From contig NZ_WBWE01000007.1 in the NCBI RefSeq assembly GCF_008932435.1, positions 1 to 64,000 of the forward strand: a stretch of DNA of 64,000 bases, read 5' to 3'. The notes under the pieces were generated by a model. That model did no database searches and was not told the origin of the DNA. It saw nothing but the letters and a program-made list of their open reading frames with translations. Positions 42,834 through 52,274 of this stretch are shown piece by piece. This stretch comes from Brucella pseudintermedia. Lineage in GTDB: Bacteria; Pseudomonadota; Alphaproteobacteria; Rhizobiales; Rhizobiaceae. Position 1 is the first letter of the stretch, and the number at the start of each line of letters is the position of its first letter. Position numbers and translations under genes: made by a program.

Positions 42834-44324
42834 ATGAATCAGTCTGTGCATCAGTCTGTGCGACACACCATCCGCTTTCTTCTGAACGATGAAAAGATCG
42901 AACTCGACCGTGTTTCCCCGACCGAAACGCTGCTGGATTATCTGCGCCTGTCCGCCAAGCTGCGCGGCACCAAGGAAGGCTGCGGCGAAGGCGACTGCGG
43001 CGCTTGCACGGTGCTGGTCGGCAAGATTTCCGGCGGCAAGCTCGTTTATGAAAGCGTCAATGCCTGCATTCGCTTCATGGGCTCGCTCGATGGCTGCCAT
43101 GTCGTGACCATCGAGCATCTGCGCGGCAGCGACGGCGGCCTGCATCCGGTGCAAAAGGCCATGATCGAGTTCCATGGCTCGCAATGCGGCTTCTGCACGC
43201 CGGGCTTCGTCATGTCGCTTTATGCTTTGTGGATGCGCGAACCGAAGCCTGCCAACGCGCAGATTGAAAAGGCATTGCAAGGCAATCTGTGCCGCTGCAC
43301 CGGCTATGAGGCGATCATGCGCGCCGCCCGCGCCATTTCCGACTATGGCACGACCATGGAAGACCCGCTCGCAGTGGAGCGCGCCCATGTTCTTGAACAA
43401 TTGACGGCGATGCGCGACGGCGTGCGGGTGGAAGTGGGTGAAGGCAAGGATCGCCTGATCGTGCCCGCCGATCTCGACGATTTCGCGACCGTTCTGGCGG
43501 CCGAACCAAAGGCGACCATCGTTGCAGGTTCGACCGATGTGGGTCTGTGGGTCACCAAGATGATGCGCGACATTTCCCCGGTCGTCTTCATCGGCCATCT
43601 GGAGGAATTGCGTTCCATCCGCGAGGAGAACGGCGTTGTTTCCATCGGCGCAGGCGTGACCTACACGGAAGCGTTCGGCTTTCTTGCAAAGCGCATCCCC
43701 CAGCTTGGGAGCCTCATCAATCGCATCGGCGGCGAGCAGGTGCGCAATATGGGCACCATCGGCGGCAATATCGCCAATGGTTCGCCAATCGGCGACACAC
43801 CGCCGCCCCTGATCGCGCTCAATGCTACGCTCACCCTGCGCAAAGGGGCTGAGCGCCGCACTATACCGCTGGAAGAGTTCTTCATTGCCTATGGCAAGCA
43901 AGACCGCCAGCCGGGCGAATTTGTCGAGGCCGTGCACGTGCCAGTTCCTGCCGTAGGCAGCCATTTTGCCATTTACAAGGTGTCGAAGCGCTTCGAGGAA
44001 GACATTACGGCGACGCTGGGTAGCTTCCATCTGACGCTCGACGCGGCGGGAAATGTGGCGTCCATTCGCATCGCCTATGGCGGCATGGCGGCAACGCCGA
44101 AGCGGGCAAACGCGGTGGAAGCAGCACTGATGGGCAAGCCCTGGACCGAAGCCACGGTAGAAGCGGCGCTGGAAGCCTATGCGCAAGATTATACGCCCTT
44201 GAGCGATATGCGTGCGACAGCGGATTACCGGCTGCTCGCGGCACGCAATCTGTTGCGGCGTTTCTTCGCCGAAACGGAAGGCAGTTACACGCCGCTGCGC
44301 GCGGCTGAAATCGCCGCGGCGTGA
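42834..44324 (+). CDS. xdhA: Xanthine dehydrogenase small subunit (2Fe-2S and FAD)
   Basis: A 496-residue subunit. The first [2Fe-2S] cluster is in CGEGDCGACTVLVG and NACIRF, the second in CGFCTPGFVMS and CRCTGYEAIM. The FAD domain begins at about residue 210 (AGSTDVGLWVTK) and has GGEQVRNMGTIGGNIANGSP. It passes electrons from the molybdenum subunit to NAD+. The gene lies 6 bp after uraH and 11 bp before xdhB in one operon. Confidence 0.97.
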   Translation: MNQSVHQSVRHTIRFLLNDEKIELDRVSPTETLLDYLRLSAKLRGTKEGCGEGDCGACTVLVGKISGGKLVYESVNACIRFMGSLDGCHVVTIEHLRGSDGGLHPVQKAMIEFHGSQCGFCTPGFVMSLYALWMREPKPANAQIEKALQGNLCRCTGYEAIMRAARAISDYGTTMEDPLAVERAHVLEQLTAMRDGVRVEVGEGKDRLIVPADLDDFATVLAAEPKATIVAGSTDVGLWVTKMMRDISPVVFIGHLEELRSIREENGVVSIGAGVTYTEAFGFLAKRIPQLGSLINRIGGEQVRNMGTIGGNIANGSPIGDTPPPLIALNATLTLRKGAERRTIPLEEFFIAYGKQDRQPGEFVEAVHVPVPAVGSHFAIYKVSKRFEEDITATLGSFHLTLDAAGNVASIRIAYGGMAATPKRANAVEAALMGKPWTEATVEAALEAYAQDYTPLSDMRATADYRLLAARNLLRRFFAETEGSYTPLRAAEIAAA

Positions 44325-44334
44325 GGAGGCAATC

Positions 44335-46689
44335 ATGAACAAGCATCCTGCAAGCGAACTGAAAGCCGCCCGTATTGTCGGCGGTGTCGCCACCGATCAG
44401 AAGCACGATTCCGCGCACAAGCATGTGACGGGAACAGCTGTCTATATTGACGATATTCCGGAACCGGAAGGCACGCTGCATATCGGTCTCGGATTTTCTT
44501 CCGTTGCGCATGGTTCCTTCAAGTCGATTGATCTGTCGGCAGTCCGCGCCGCGCCCGGCGTGGTTGACGTGCTGACCTACAAGGATGTGCCCGGAGAGAA
44601 CGACGTTTCGCCCTCGGGCATGCATGACGATCCGATCTTTGCCGTCGACAGGGTAGAGTTTCACGGTCAGCCCATCTTTGCGGTGATCGCCAAAACCCGC
44701 GATCAGGCACGCCGCGCCGCGCGTCTGGCGAAGATCGAATATGAGGAAACGCCGGGCATCTATTCCATCGATGCGCTGGACGGCCTGAAGGACAGGCTCG
44801 TCACCACGCCGCTGACGCTGAAGCGCGGCGACGCACGTGCGGCGATCGATGCGGCGCCGCATCGCATCAAGAACCGCATGTATCTCGGCGGGCAGGATCA
44901 CTTCTATCTGGAGGGCCAGGTTTCGCTGGCCGTTCCCGGCGAGGACGAGGACGTCACCGTCTATTGTTCCACGCAGGGACCGACCGAGACCCAGCATCTG
45001 GTAGCGCACGCGCTTGGCGTTCCGAGCCATTCCGTGACGGTGGAAGTGCGCCGCATGGGCGGCGGCTTCGGCGGCAAGGAAACGCAGGCCAACCAGTGGG
45101 CGGCGATTGCGGCGATTGCTGCCAAGAAGCACAAGCGCGCCATGAAGATCAGGCTCGACCGCGATGAGGACATGACCTCGACCGGCAAACGCCACGGCTT
45201 CGTGATCGACTATGAAGTCGGCTTCGACGATGAAGGCAATATTCTGGGCGTCGATTATCTGTTTGCCCTGAATGCCGGTTTTTCCGCCGATCTGTCGGGA
45301 CCGGTCGGCGACCGCGCCTTGTTCCACTGCGACAATGCCTATTTCTTCCCGGCGGTTCATGCGCAGTCGGCGCCGCTTTATACCAATACCGTGTCGAACA
45401 CGGCGTTTCGCGGCTTCGGCGGCCCGCAGGGCATGGTCGGCGCGGAACGCGTGATTGATGAAGTGGCGTTCGCTGTGGGCAAGGACCCGCTCGAAATCCG
45501 CAAGCGCAATTTCTACGACGAGATGGGGAAGGATGGCACGCGCAACGTCACGCCCTATCACCAGAAGGTCGAGGATTGCATCATCCAGCGCATCGTTGCG
45601 GAACTGGAGGAAAGCGCGGATTACGCAATGCGCCGCGAGGCGATCCGCGAATTCAACGAGAAAAGCCGCTATGTGAAACGCGGCATCGCACTGACCCCGG
45701 TGAAATTCGGCATTTCCTTCACCAAGACGGAATCCAATCAGGCCGGCGCTCTTGTGCATGTCTATAATGACGGCTCGGTGCATATGAACCATGGCGGCAC
45801 GGAAATGGGGCAGGGGCTCCATATGAAGGTGGCGCAGGTCGTGGCCGAGGAATTCCAGATCGACATCGACCGGGTGAAGATCACCGCGACCACCACTGCC
45901 AAGGTACCCAACACGGCGCCGACGGCGGCTTCTTCCGGTGCCGATTTGAACGGCATGGCGGCGCAGGACGCCGCCCGCCAGATCAAGAAGCGCCTCATCC
46001 ATTGTGCGGCCCAGCAATATCAGGTGCCGGAAGACCAGATCGTCTTTCTTCCGAACCGCGTTCGTGTCGGCAATCAGGAAATCAGCTTCAACGACCTTGT
46101 GAAGCAGGCCTTTATCGGCCGCGTGCAGCTTTCGGCGGCAGGCCACTACAAGACGCCGAAAATCCATTGGGACCGGGCCAAAGGCCGGGGCCACGCCTTC
46201 TATTACTATGCTTACGGGGCGGCCTGTTCCGAAGTTTCCGTAGACACTCTGACTGGCGAATATATGGTGGAGCGCACCGATATTCTGCATGATACCGGGC
46301 GTTCCCTGAACCGCGCCATCGATATCGGTCAGGTTGAAGGCGGCTTCGTGCAGGGCATGGGCTGGCTGACGACTGAGGAACTTGTGTGGGACGACAAGGG
46401 GCGGCTTCGCACCCATGCGCCTTCCACCTACAAGATCCCGCTGGCTTCCGACCGGCCCAAGATCTTCAATGTCGCGCTGACCGACTGGTCGGAAGCCTAT
46501 GAGCCGACGATTCATCGCTCCAAGGCCGTCGGCGAGCCGCCGCTGCCGCTGGGCCTGTCGGTGCTGCATGCTCTGGCCGATGCGGTCGCCAGCGTTGCCG
46601 ATCACAAGGTCTGCCCGCGTCTTGATGCGCCTGCGACGCCGGAACGCGTGCTGATGGCCATCGAACGGCTCCGCAAGCAAAAGGGCTAG
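44335..46689 (+). CDS. xdhB: Xanthine dehydrogenase molybdenum-binding subunit
   Basis: A 784-residue subunit that hydroxylates hypoxanthine and xanthine to urate. Molybdopterin-binding motifs are GGGFGGKE, NTAFRGFGGPQGM and HGGTEMGQGLHMK; the catalytic glutamate is in GEPPLPLG near residue 735. The ATG at 44335 follows GAGGAGG at 5 nt. The upstream continuation of the frame overlaps xdhA and is not coding. xdhC begins 5 bp downstream. Confidence 0.97.
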   Translation: MNKHPASELKAARIVGGVATDQKHDSAHKHVTGTAVYIDDIPEPEGTLHIGLGFSSVAHGSFKSIDLSAVRAAPGVVDVLTYKDVPGENDVSPSGMHDDPIFAVDRVEFHGQPIFAVIAKTRDQARRAARLAKIEYEETPGIYSIDALDGLKDRLVTTPLTLKRGDARAAIDAAPHRIKNRMYLGGQDHFYLEGQVSLAVPGEDEDVTVYCSTQGPTETQHLVAHALGVPSHSVTVEVRRMGGGFGGKETQANQWAAIAAIAAKKHKRAMKIRLDRDEDMTSTGKRHGFVIDYEVGFDDEGNILGVDYLFALNAGFSADLSGPVGDRALFHCDNAYFFPAVHAQSAPLYTNTVSNTAFRGFGGPQGMVGAERVIDEVAFAVGKDPLEIRKRNFYDEMGKDGTRNVTPYHQKVEDCIIQRIVAELEESADYAMRREAIREFNEKSRYVKRGIALTPVKFGISFTKTESNQAGALVHVYNDGSVHMNHGGTEMGQGLHMKVAQVVAEEFQIDIDRVKITATTTAKVPNTAPTAASSGADLNGMAAQDAARQIKKRLIHCAAQQYQVPEDQIVFLPNRVRVGNQEISFNDLVKQAFIGRVQLSAAGHYKTPKIHWDRAKGRGHAFYYYAYGAACSEVSVDTLTGEYMVERTDILHDTGRSLNRAIDIGQVEGGFVQGMGWLTTEELVWDDKGRLRTHAPSTYKIPLASDRPKIFNVALTDWSEAYEPTIHRSKAVGEPPLPLGLSVLHALADAVASVADHKVCPRLDAPATPERVLMAIERLRKQKG

Positions 46690-46693
46690 GGAA

Positions 46694-47536
46694 ATGCCGG
46701 GCGCACGTGACGATATCCGGGCTTTTCTCAACCGGCGTCCTGCCCAGAATTCTCAGGACTGCGTGCTGGTGGAAGTCACCGACGTCAAAGGCTCCGCGCC
46801 CCGCAATGCGGGGGCGTGGATGCTGGTGGCCCGCGACAGGATCTTCCGGACCATCGGCGGCGGTCAGCTTGAATATATGGCGATCGATCATGCCCGAAAA
46901 ATTCTGGCAGGCGGCAAGGACACGCCCATGGACGTACCACTTGGCCCGGAAATCGGCCAGTGCTGCGGCGGAAGGGTGGGTCTGAGCTTCAAACGGGTCA
47001 ATCGCGGGCTCACCGACGAGCTTGTCGGCAAGGTGGATGCCGAAATAGCAACGCGTCCGCATGTGTATATCTTCGGTGCGGGCCATGTCGGCAATGCGCT
47101 GGCCCATGCGCTTTCGCTCACCCCCGTTCGGGTCGTTCTGGTGGATACGCGGGAGGCGGAACTGATGGCCTGCGATGTGCCGGGGGTCGAAACCTGTCTT
47201 TCGGCCATGCCCGAGCAGGTGGTGCGTTCCGCGCCGCCGGGCAGCGCTTTTATCATCCTCACCCATGACCATGCGCTGGATTTCCTGATCGCCGCCGAAG
47301 CATTGCAGCGGCGCGATGCGGTCTATGTCGGCATGATCGGCTCGAAGACCAAGAAGGCCACTTTCAAAAATTGGTTGAAACGCGAGGTCGCAGACGAAGA
47401 TTTATTTGAAAATCTTGTCTGTCCGGTCGGCGGAGCCGTCGTGAAGGATAAAAGACCGGAAGTGATCGCGGCGCTGGCCGCAGCCGAAGTCCTGACGGCG
47501 GTTCTGGCATCTGCCCGCGTATCGCAGCCCGCCTGA
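46694..47536 (+). CDS. xdhC: Xanthine dehydrogenase accessory protein
   Basis: A 280-residue maturation factor that holds the molybdenum cofactor, helps its sulfuration and inserts it into XdhB. The N-terminal XdhC domain has KGSAPRNAGAWMLV, IGGGQLEYMAID and IGQCCGGRVGLSF. The C-terminal Rossmann domain has VYIFGAGHVGNALAHAL, ILTHDHALDF and GMIGSKTKKATF. It is the last gene of uraH-xdhABC and converges on the LysR gene. Confidence 0.95.
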   Translation: MPGARDDIRAFLNRRPAQNSQDCVLVEVTDVKGSAPRNAGAWMLVARDRIFRTIGGGQLEYMAIDHARKILAGGKDTPMDVPLGPEIGQCCGGRVGLSFKRVNRGLTDELVGKVDAEIATRPHVYIFGAGHVGNALAHALSLTPVRVVLVDTREAELMACDVPGVETCLSAMPEQVVRSAPPGSAFIILTHDHALDFLIAAEALQRRDAVYVGMIGSKTKKATFKNWLKREVADEDLFENLVCPVGGAVVKDKRPEVIAALAAAEVLTAVLASARVSQPA

Positions 47537-47599
47537 TCCGGCAGGCTTTCTTATGGCGTTCCCGTCACGGCAAAGAAGTATAGAGCGGTTTGAGCCGCC

Positions 47600-48514
47600 C
47601 TATGCCAAAGCCTCGCGGATCAGCCGCTGGCACCGTTCCGTCATGAAATCGATGATCAGGCGCACCTTGGGGTCCTGAAAGCGCTTGTGCGGATAGATCG
47701 CAGCAAGCTGGATCGGCGCCGGTGGCGTGCTTTCGAGGATGGGAACCAGCCGCCCGTCGCGGATATATTCCTTCACTTCAAACAGCGGCTTGTTGATGAT
47801 GCCGCGCCCGCCGAGCGCCCATTGCGTTAGCACATCGCCATCGTCCGAGTCGTAAGGCCCGGTAACTTCAAACTTGCGCAACCCTTCCGCGGTTTGCAGC
47901 GACCAATAATATTCCTTCGAGCCCGGAAAACGCAGCAGAAGACAATCATGCTTGTCGCCAAGCAGTTCGTCCGGTGACTGCGGAACCCCGTGTTTCTCAA
48001 GATATGCGGGTGCGGCGCAGATCACGCGCTCGCAATTCATGATGCCGCGCATGCGCAGGTTGGAATTTTCAAGAACACCGAGCTTGAATGCGACGTCCAC
48101 CCCTTCGCTCATGATGTCGACTTCATGATCGGACAGGCGAAGCCGAACTTCGATATCCGGATATTTGTCGTGAAACTCCGGAATGCCGGATGCAATCAGC
48201 CGTCTGCCGAAACCGAGCGGGGCGGTAATGCGAATCGATCCTTTCGGATTTTTCGCCAGTTCCGCCACGGCCGCTTCCGCTTCATCCACAGCTTCGAGGA
48301 TTTTCAACGCCCCGTCATAGAATACGCGGCCATGTTCGGTCGGCGTGAGCTTGCGCGTCGTCCGGTTGAAGAGCCTCACTCCCAGATGCTTCTCCAACTC
48401 CTTGATTCGATTGCTTGCAACTGCGGGCGATGCGCGCTGGTCGCGCCCCGCCGCGGATAGATTTCCCAATTCGACAACGCGCACAAAAACGCGCAGATTA
48501 TCAAGATATGACAT
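47600..48514 (-). CDS. LysR-family regulator at the puuD promoter
   Basis: A 304-residue LysR regulator of the CrgA-like group, with helix-turn-helix at residues 1-60 (LGNLSAAGRDQRASPAVASN, then LEKHLGVRLFNRTTRKLT) and effector domain after about residue 90. The ATG at 48514 has GAGGGG 5 nt upstream. It is divergent from puuD, with a repeated 13-bp element between. It probably controls puuD-guaD, and perhaps the xdh operon that converges with it. Effector unknown. Confidence 0.88.
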   Translation of the reverse strand: MSYLDNLRVFVRVVELGNLSAAGRDQRASPAVASNRIKELEKHLGVRLFNRTTRKLTPTEHGRVFYDGALKILEAVDEAEAAVAELAKNPKGSIRITAPLGFGRRLIASGIPEFHDKYPDIEVRLRLSDHEVDIMSEGVDVAFKLGVLENSNLRMRGIMNCERVICAAPAYLEKHGVPQSPDELLGDKHDCLLLRFPGSKEYYWSLQTAEGLRKFEVTGPYDSDDGDVLTQWALGGRGIINKPLFEVKEYIRDGRLVPILESTPPAPIQLAAIYPHKRFQDPKVRLIIDFMTERCQRLIREALA

Positions 48515-48612
48515 ACGTCCCCTCCACGATTGTCTAGATTTTTTTGAAAGTGCTGGTCGTGATGTGACGTTCCCTGAACCTGATTCCTTTGGCACATAAT
48601 GCAACAACGAAC

Positions 48613-48649
48613 AATGGGCTAAGAATTGGCCCACGAAATGGGCTAAGAA
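48613..48649. promoter_or_regulatory. Tandem 13-bp direct repeats upstream of puuD
   Basis: AATGGGCTAAGAA occurs at 48613-48625 and again at 48637-48649, 24 bp apart. GGGCTAAGAATTGGCCC between them is an imperfect palindrome. They end 13 bp before the puuD start and overlap its leader, so they are candidate LysR sites or a duplicated leader. Confidence 0.4.
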
Positions 48650-48662
48650 ATGGGAGTCCCTG

Positions 48663-49898
48663 ATGTATGATTTCGCCGTAGCCTGGGACTGGCTGGGCTT
48701 CGCAGCGCGGTGGCTGCACGTGATTACCGCGATTGCGTGGATCGGCTCGTCCTTTTACTTCATTGCGCTCGATCTGGGCTTGCGCCAGCGTCCCGGCTTG
48801 CCGGAAGGTGCGCATGGTGAGGAATGGCAGGTCCATGGCGGTGGTTTCTACCACATCCAGAAATATCTGGTCGCACCCGCGCAAATGCCGGAACACCTGA
48901 CCTGGTTCAAATGGGAATCCTATGCCACATGGCTGTCGGGTTTCACCCTGCTCTGCATCGTCTACTATGCCGGCGCTGATCTTTACCTGATCGATCCGAA
49001 TGTCCTCGATGTTTCGCGCCCTGTCGCCATCGGCATTTCGATCGCCTCGCTGGCCTTTGGCTGGATCGCCTACAACACGATCTGCAAGCTCATGCTCGGC
49101 AAGAGCGACACGCTTTTGATGGTGCTTCTCTATGTCATCCTCGTGCTGGTGGCGTGGGGTTATACGCACCTGTTCACCGGACGCGCAGCCTTCCTGCATC
49201 TGGGTGCCTTCACCGCGACGATCATGTCCGCCAACGTGTTCATGATCATCATTCCGAACCAGAAGATCGTGGTGGCCGATCTGATCGCTGGCCGCAAGCC
49301 GGACCCTAAATACGGCAAGATCGCCAAGCAGCGTTCCACGCATAACAACTATCTGACGCTGCCGGTTCTGTTCCTGATGCTGTCGAACCACTATCCGCTG
49401 GCATTCGGGACCGAGTTCAACTGGATTATTGCCTCGCTCGTGTTCCTGATGGGCGTCACGATCCGCCACTGGTTCAACACGCAGCACGCCCGCAAGGGCA
49501 GCCCGACCTGGACCTGGCTCGTCACGGTCATCCTGTTCATCGTCATCATCTGGCTCTCGACGGTGCCGAAGGTTCTGACCGGAGAACCGGAAGAACAGAA
49601 GGTCTCGGCCTTGCAGCAGTCTTTCATCTCGGACCCGCACTTTGGAAAAGTGCGGGATACCGTTCTGGGGCGCTGCGCCATGTGCCACGCCAAGGAGCCG
49701 GGTTGGGAAGGCATTACTGCGCCGCCGAAGGGCGTCGTACTGGAAACCGACCGGGACATTGCCGCACATGCGCGTGAAATCTATTTGCAGGCAGGCCGCT
49801 CTCATGCCATGCCGCCCGCCAATGTGACCGGCGTGAGCGCTGAAGAGCGCCAGCTTCTTGCCTCCTGGTATCAGTCCGCCACGCAAGGCCAGAAATAA
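48663..49898 (+). CDS. puuD: Membrane urate hydroxylase with cytochrome c domain
   Basis: A 411-residue protein. Residues 1-310 form eight or so membrane segments with conserved histidines (ARWLHVITAIAWIGSSFYF, GGGFYHIQKYL, WGYTHLFTGRAAFLHLGAF, STHNNYLTLPVLFLMLSNHY). Residues 330-411 form a c-type cytochrome domain with CAMCH and a distal methionine candidate in HAMPPANVTG. PuuD enzymes oxidise urate to 5-hydroxyisourate with electrons passed to the respiratory chain. It is the first gene of puuD-guaD and feeds UraH. Confidence 0.95.
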   Translation: MYDFAVAWDWLGFAARWLHVITAIAWIGSSFYFIALDLGLRQRPGLPEGAHGEEWQVHGGGFYHIQKYLVAPAQMPEHLTWFKWESYATWLSGFTLLCIVYYAGADLYLIDPNVLDVSRPVAIGISIASLAFGWIAYNTICKLMLGKSDTLLMVLLYVILVLVAWGYTHLFTGRAAFLHLGAFTATIMSANVFMIIIPNQKIVVADLIAGRKPDPKYGKIAKQRSTHNNYLTLPVLFLMLSNHYPLAFGTEFNWIIASLVFLMGVTIRHWFNTQHARKGSPTWTWLVTVILFIVIIWLSTVPKVLTGEPEEQKVSALQQSFISDPHFGKVRDTVLGRCAMCHAKEPGWEGITAPPKGVVLETDRDIAAHAREIYLQAGRSHAMPPANVTGVSAEERQLLASWYQSATQGQK

Positions 49899-49909
49899 GG
49901 ACCAATTTG

Positions 49910-51214
49910 ATGACCAAGCTTCTGATCCGCGGCCGCGTGCTGACCTTTCGTGACGAGCCGCAAAGCCTCGATGACAACGCCGCATACCGCTATATCGAAG
50001 ACGGCGCCGTTCTGATTCAAGATGGCCGCATCCTGCGTCTTGGAGATTATGCTGAAGTAAGTAGCGAGGCAGGCAGCGACGTAAAAGTCGCCGACCATCG
50101 CCCGCACCTGATTCTCCCCGGCTTCATCGATACGCATATCCATTATCCGCAGACACAGGTCGTCGCTTCCTATGCAGCCAATCTGCTGGAATGGCTCAAC
50201 ACCTATACGTTCGTGGCCGAGCAGAAATTTGCCGACGAGCAGCATGCCGAATTTATCGCGGAGCGCTTTCTTGACGAGCTGATCCGCCACGGCACCACCA
50301 CGGCGGTTGCCTATTGCTCGGTGCATCCGCAGAGCGTCGATGCTTATTTCCGCGCCTCGCAGCATCGCAATATGCGCATGCTGGGCGGCAAGGTCATGAT
50401 GGACCGCAACGCGCCGCCCGCACTTTGCGATACGGCACAGTCCGGCTATGACGATACGAAGGCGCTGATCGCGCGCTGGCAGGGCAAGGGCCGCCTCGAT
50501 TATGTAATTACGCCGCGTTTTGCGATCACTTCCACGCCGGAACAGCTTGAGGCAAGCCAGGCACTCGCCCGTGAACACCCCGATCTCTTCATCCAGACGC
50601 ATTTGTCGGAAAACCACGACGAGATCACCTTCACCAAGTCGCTCTACCCGGATGCGCCGGATTACCTCGGCATTTACGAGCATTACGGCCTTCTGGGAAA
50701 CAAGACCCTGCTTGGCCATTCCATCCATCTGGAAGAACGCGAAGTGCGCGTCATGGCGGAAACCGGTTCGATTGCCGTCTTCTGCCCGACATCAAACCTG
50801 TTCCTTGGCTCTGGTCTTTTCGACCGTGATCGCTTGAAAGCATCGGGCGTGCGTATGTCGGTGGCGACCGATGTCGGCGGCGGTACGAGTTTCTCCATGC
50901 TGCGCACCATGGATGAGGGCTACAAGGTCCTGCAATTGCGCGAACAGCGCCTGAACCCGTTCCAGTCCTTCTACATGATGACGCTCGGCAATGCCCGTGC
51001 GCTCTCCATGGACGACCGGATCGGTACGCTCGACGAGGGAACGGAAGCCGATATCGTCGTGCTGGATTCATCCGCCACATCACCGATGCGGCTGCGCATG
51101 GCCGCGGGCGCGACGCTAGAACAGGAACTCTTCCTGTTGCAGACGCTGGGCGATGACCGCGCTGTCGTTGAAACCTATGTGGCCGGGAAGCCGCTCAAGG
51201 CTGAGCTCGCCTGA
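49910..51214 (+). CDS. guaD: Guanine deaminase
   Basis: A 434-residue amidohydrolase converting guanine to xanthine and ammonia. Zinc ligands lie in GFIDTHIHYPQ, HLSENHDE, LGHSIHLEE and SVATDVGGGTSFSM. It begins 11 bp after puuD, with AGGA before the ATG at 49910. A strong terminator follows. It provides xanthine for the nearby xanthine dehydrogenase. Confidence 0.96.
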   Translation: MTKLLIRGRVLTFRDEPQSLDDNAAYRYIEDGAVLIQDGRILRLGDYAEVSSEAGSDVKVADHRPHLILPGFIDTHIHYPQTQVVASYAANLLEWLNTYTFVAEQKFADEQHAEFIAERFLDELIRHGTTTAVAYCSVHPQSVDAYFRASQHRNMRMLGGKVMMDRNAPPALCDTAQSGYDDTKALIARWQGKGRLDYVITPRFAITSTPEQLEASQALAREHPDLFIQTHLSENHDEITFTKSLYPDAPDYLGIYEHYGLLGNKTLLGHSIHLEEREVRVMAETGSIAVFCPTSNLFLGSGLFDRDRLKASGVRMSVATDVGGGTSFSMLRTMDEGYKVLQLREQRLNPFQSFYMMTLGNARALSMDDRIGTLDEGTEADIVVLDSSATSPMRLRMAAGATLEQELFLLQTLGDDRAVVETYVAGKPLKAELA

Positions 51215-51236
51215 TAATCAATCCTTGGAGGAGGAT

Positions 51237-51271
51237 AACCCGTGGCGGAGCGATCCGCTGCGGGTTTTTTG
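51237..51271 (+). terminator. Rho-independent terminator of puuD-guaD
   Basis: AACCCG pairs with CGGGTT around an inner GCGGA-GCGA-TCCGC hairpin, followed by TTTTTTG. It ends at the stop codon of the convergent IclR gene. Confidence 0.9.
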
Positions 51272-52090
51272 TTAAAACTCTTCCGGACGTTTGCCGCCCA
51301 TGGCGCGGGTCAGCTCATCGGCGGTGGAGCGGATCAGCGGCCCGAATTCCTCCAGCTTCTTTTTCGGTAGGCGCACGGCAGGGCCGGAAACGGAAATGCC
51401 GGCAATCGCCTCGCCATATTCATTGAAAATGGGGGCAGCGATGCAGCACATGCCGAGCGTATGCTCTTCATCGTCGATTGACCAGCCGCGCGTCCGGGTG
51501 GCCTGAATGTCTTTCAACAGTGCAGGCAGGCTGTCGAGCGTGCGCTGCGTGAAATGTTCCAGCGTGCGCCCTGAAAGCGCGTGCGCGATTTCCTTGTCCG
51601 ACCAGGTGGACAATATGGCCTTGCCGATGCCGGATGCGTGGATCGGTCCGCGCCGTCCGGGCCGGAAAAAGGCGCGCATCGGCGCATGGCTTTCGATCTG
51701 CGAGATAAACACCACATCGCCGCCATCCTCGACGCCGATATTGGCGGTCTCGCCGCTTGTTTCCATCAAGGTCTTGAGATAGGGCCGGGCCAGAATGCCG
51801 AGCTTGCGGAACCGGCGAAAGGCATTGCCGATTTCAAAAGCCTTGACGCCGATGGTCCAGTCGCCGCTTTCCAGATCGTGGGAGACCATTCCATGATTTG
51901 CCAGCGACGACAGAAGCCGGTGCACCGTGGAAGGGGCCATGCCGCTTTCCTCGGCGAGATCGGTCAATGTCGAGCCGTCATTTTCGGCAATCAGTGCCAA
52001 AAGCTTGAGGCTTCGGTCCAGAACCTGCACGGACGAAGGCGCGGCGTTTTCCGCCGCCTTGCGGCCTCGCTTTACCTTTGCCTGTTCCAT
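51272..52090 (-). CDS. IclR-family regulator of the glyoxylate genes
   Basis: A 272-residue IclR protein. The N-terminal winged helix (VQVLDRSLKLLALIAENDGS, MAPSTVHRLLSSLANHG) precedes the effector domain (GIGKAILSTWSDKEIA, DDEEHTLGMCCIAAPIFNEY, GISVSGPAVRL). The ATG at 52090 has GGAG 7 nt upstream. It is divergent from gcl, as AllR-type control of gcl would predict; glyoxylate or allantoate-derived ligands are plausible. Repeats in the intergenic region are candidate operators. Confidence 0.9.
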   Translation of the reverse strand: MEQAKVKRGRKAAENAAPSSVQVLDRSLKLLALIAENDGSTLTDLAEESGMAPSTVHRLLSSLANHGMVSHDLESGDWTIGVKAFEIGNAFRRFRKLGILARPYLKTLMETSGETANIGVEDGGDVVFISQIESHAPMRAFFRPGRRGPIHASGIGKAILSTWSDKEIAHALSGRTLEHFTQRTLDSLPALLKDIQATRTRGWSIDDEEHTLGMCCIAAPIFNEYGEAIAGISVSGPAVRLPKKKLEEFGPLIRSTADELTRAMGGKRPEEF

Positions 52091-52193
52091 CGATTGTCTC
52101 CGAATCCCGCCTGAACCCACGCATTACCACTATCGCATCCGTCGCGGATCGAAAAGATACGGGCGGATTATCTCCTTTCCGTTGAAAATCTTT

Positions 52194-52249
52194 ATTTCCA
52201 TATAATGATATGCATTTCCATTTTTTGATAATAGCATTGGTAAATGGAT
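52194..52249. promoter_or_regulatory. Repeated ATTTCCAT elements between iclR-type gene and gcl
   Basis: ATTTCCAT occurs at 52194-52201 and 52214-52221, 20 bp (two turns) apart, and the ATGGA complement recurs in AAATGGAT at 52242-52249. The region is AT-rich. It lies 26-80 bp before the gcl start, where IclR operators are expected. Confidence 0.45.
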
Positions 52250-52274
52250 TAGAGTTCCATAGGAGGGAGCCGTC

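Noticed and set aside
44005-46731. 908-codon minus-strand frame antisense to xdhB
   Set aside because: It is a long shadow frame caused by GC-rich codon use of xdhB, whose motifs are clear on the plus strand.
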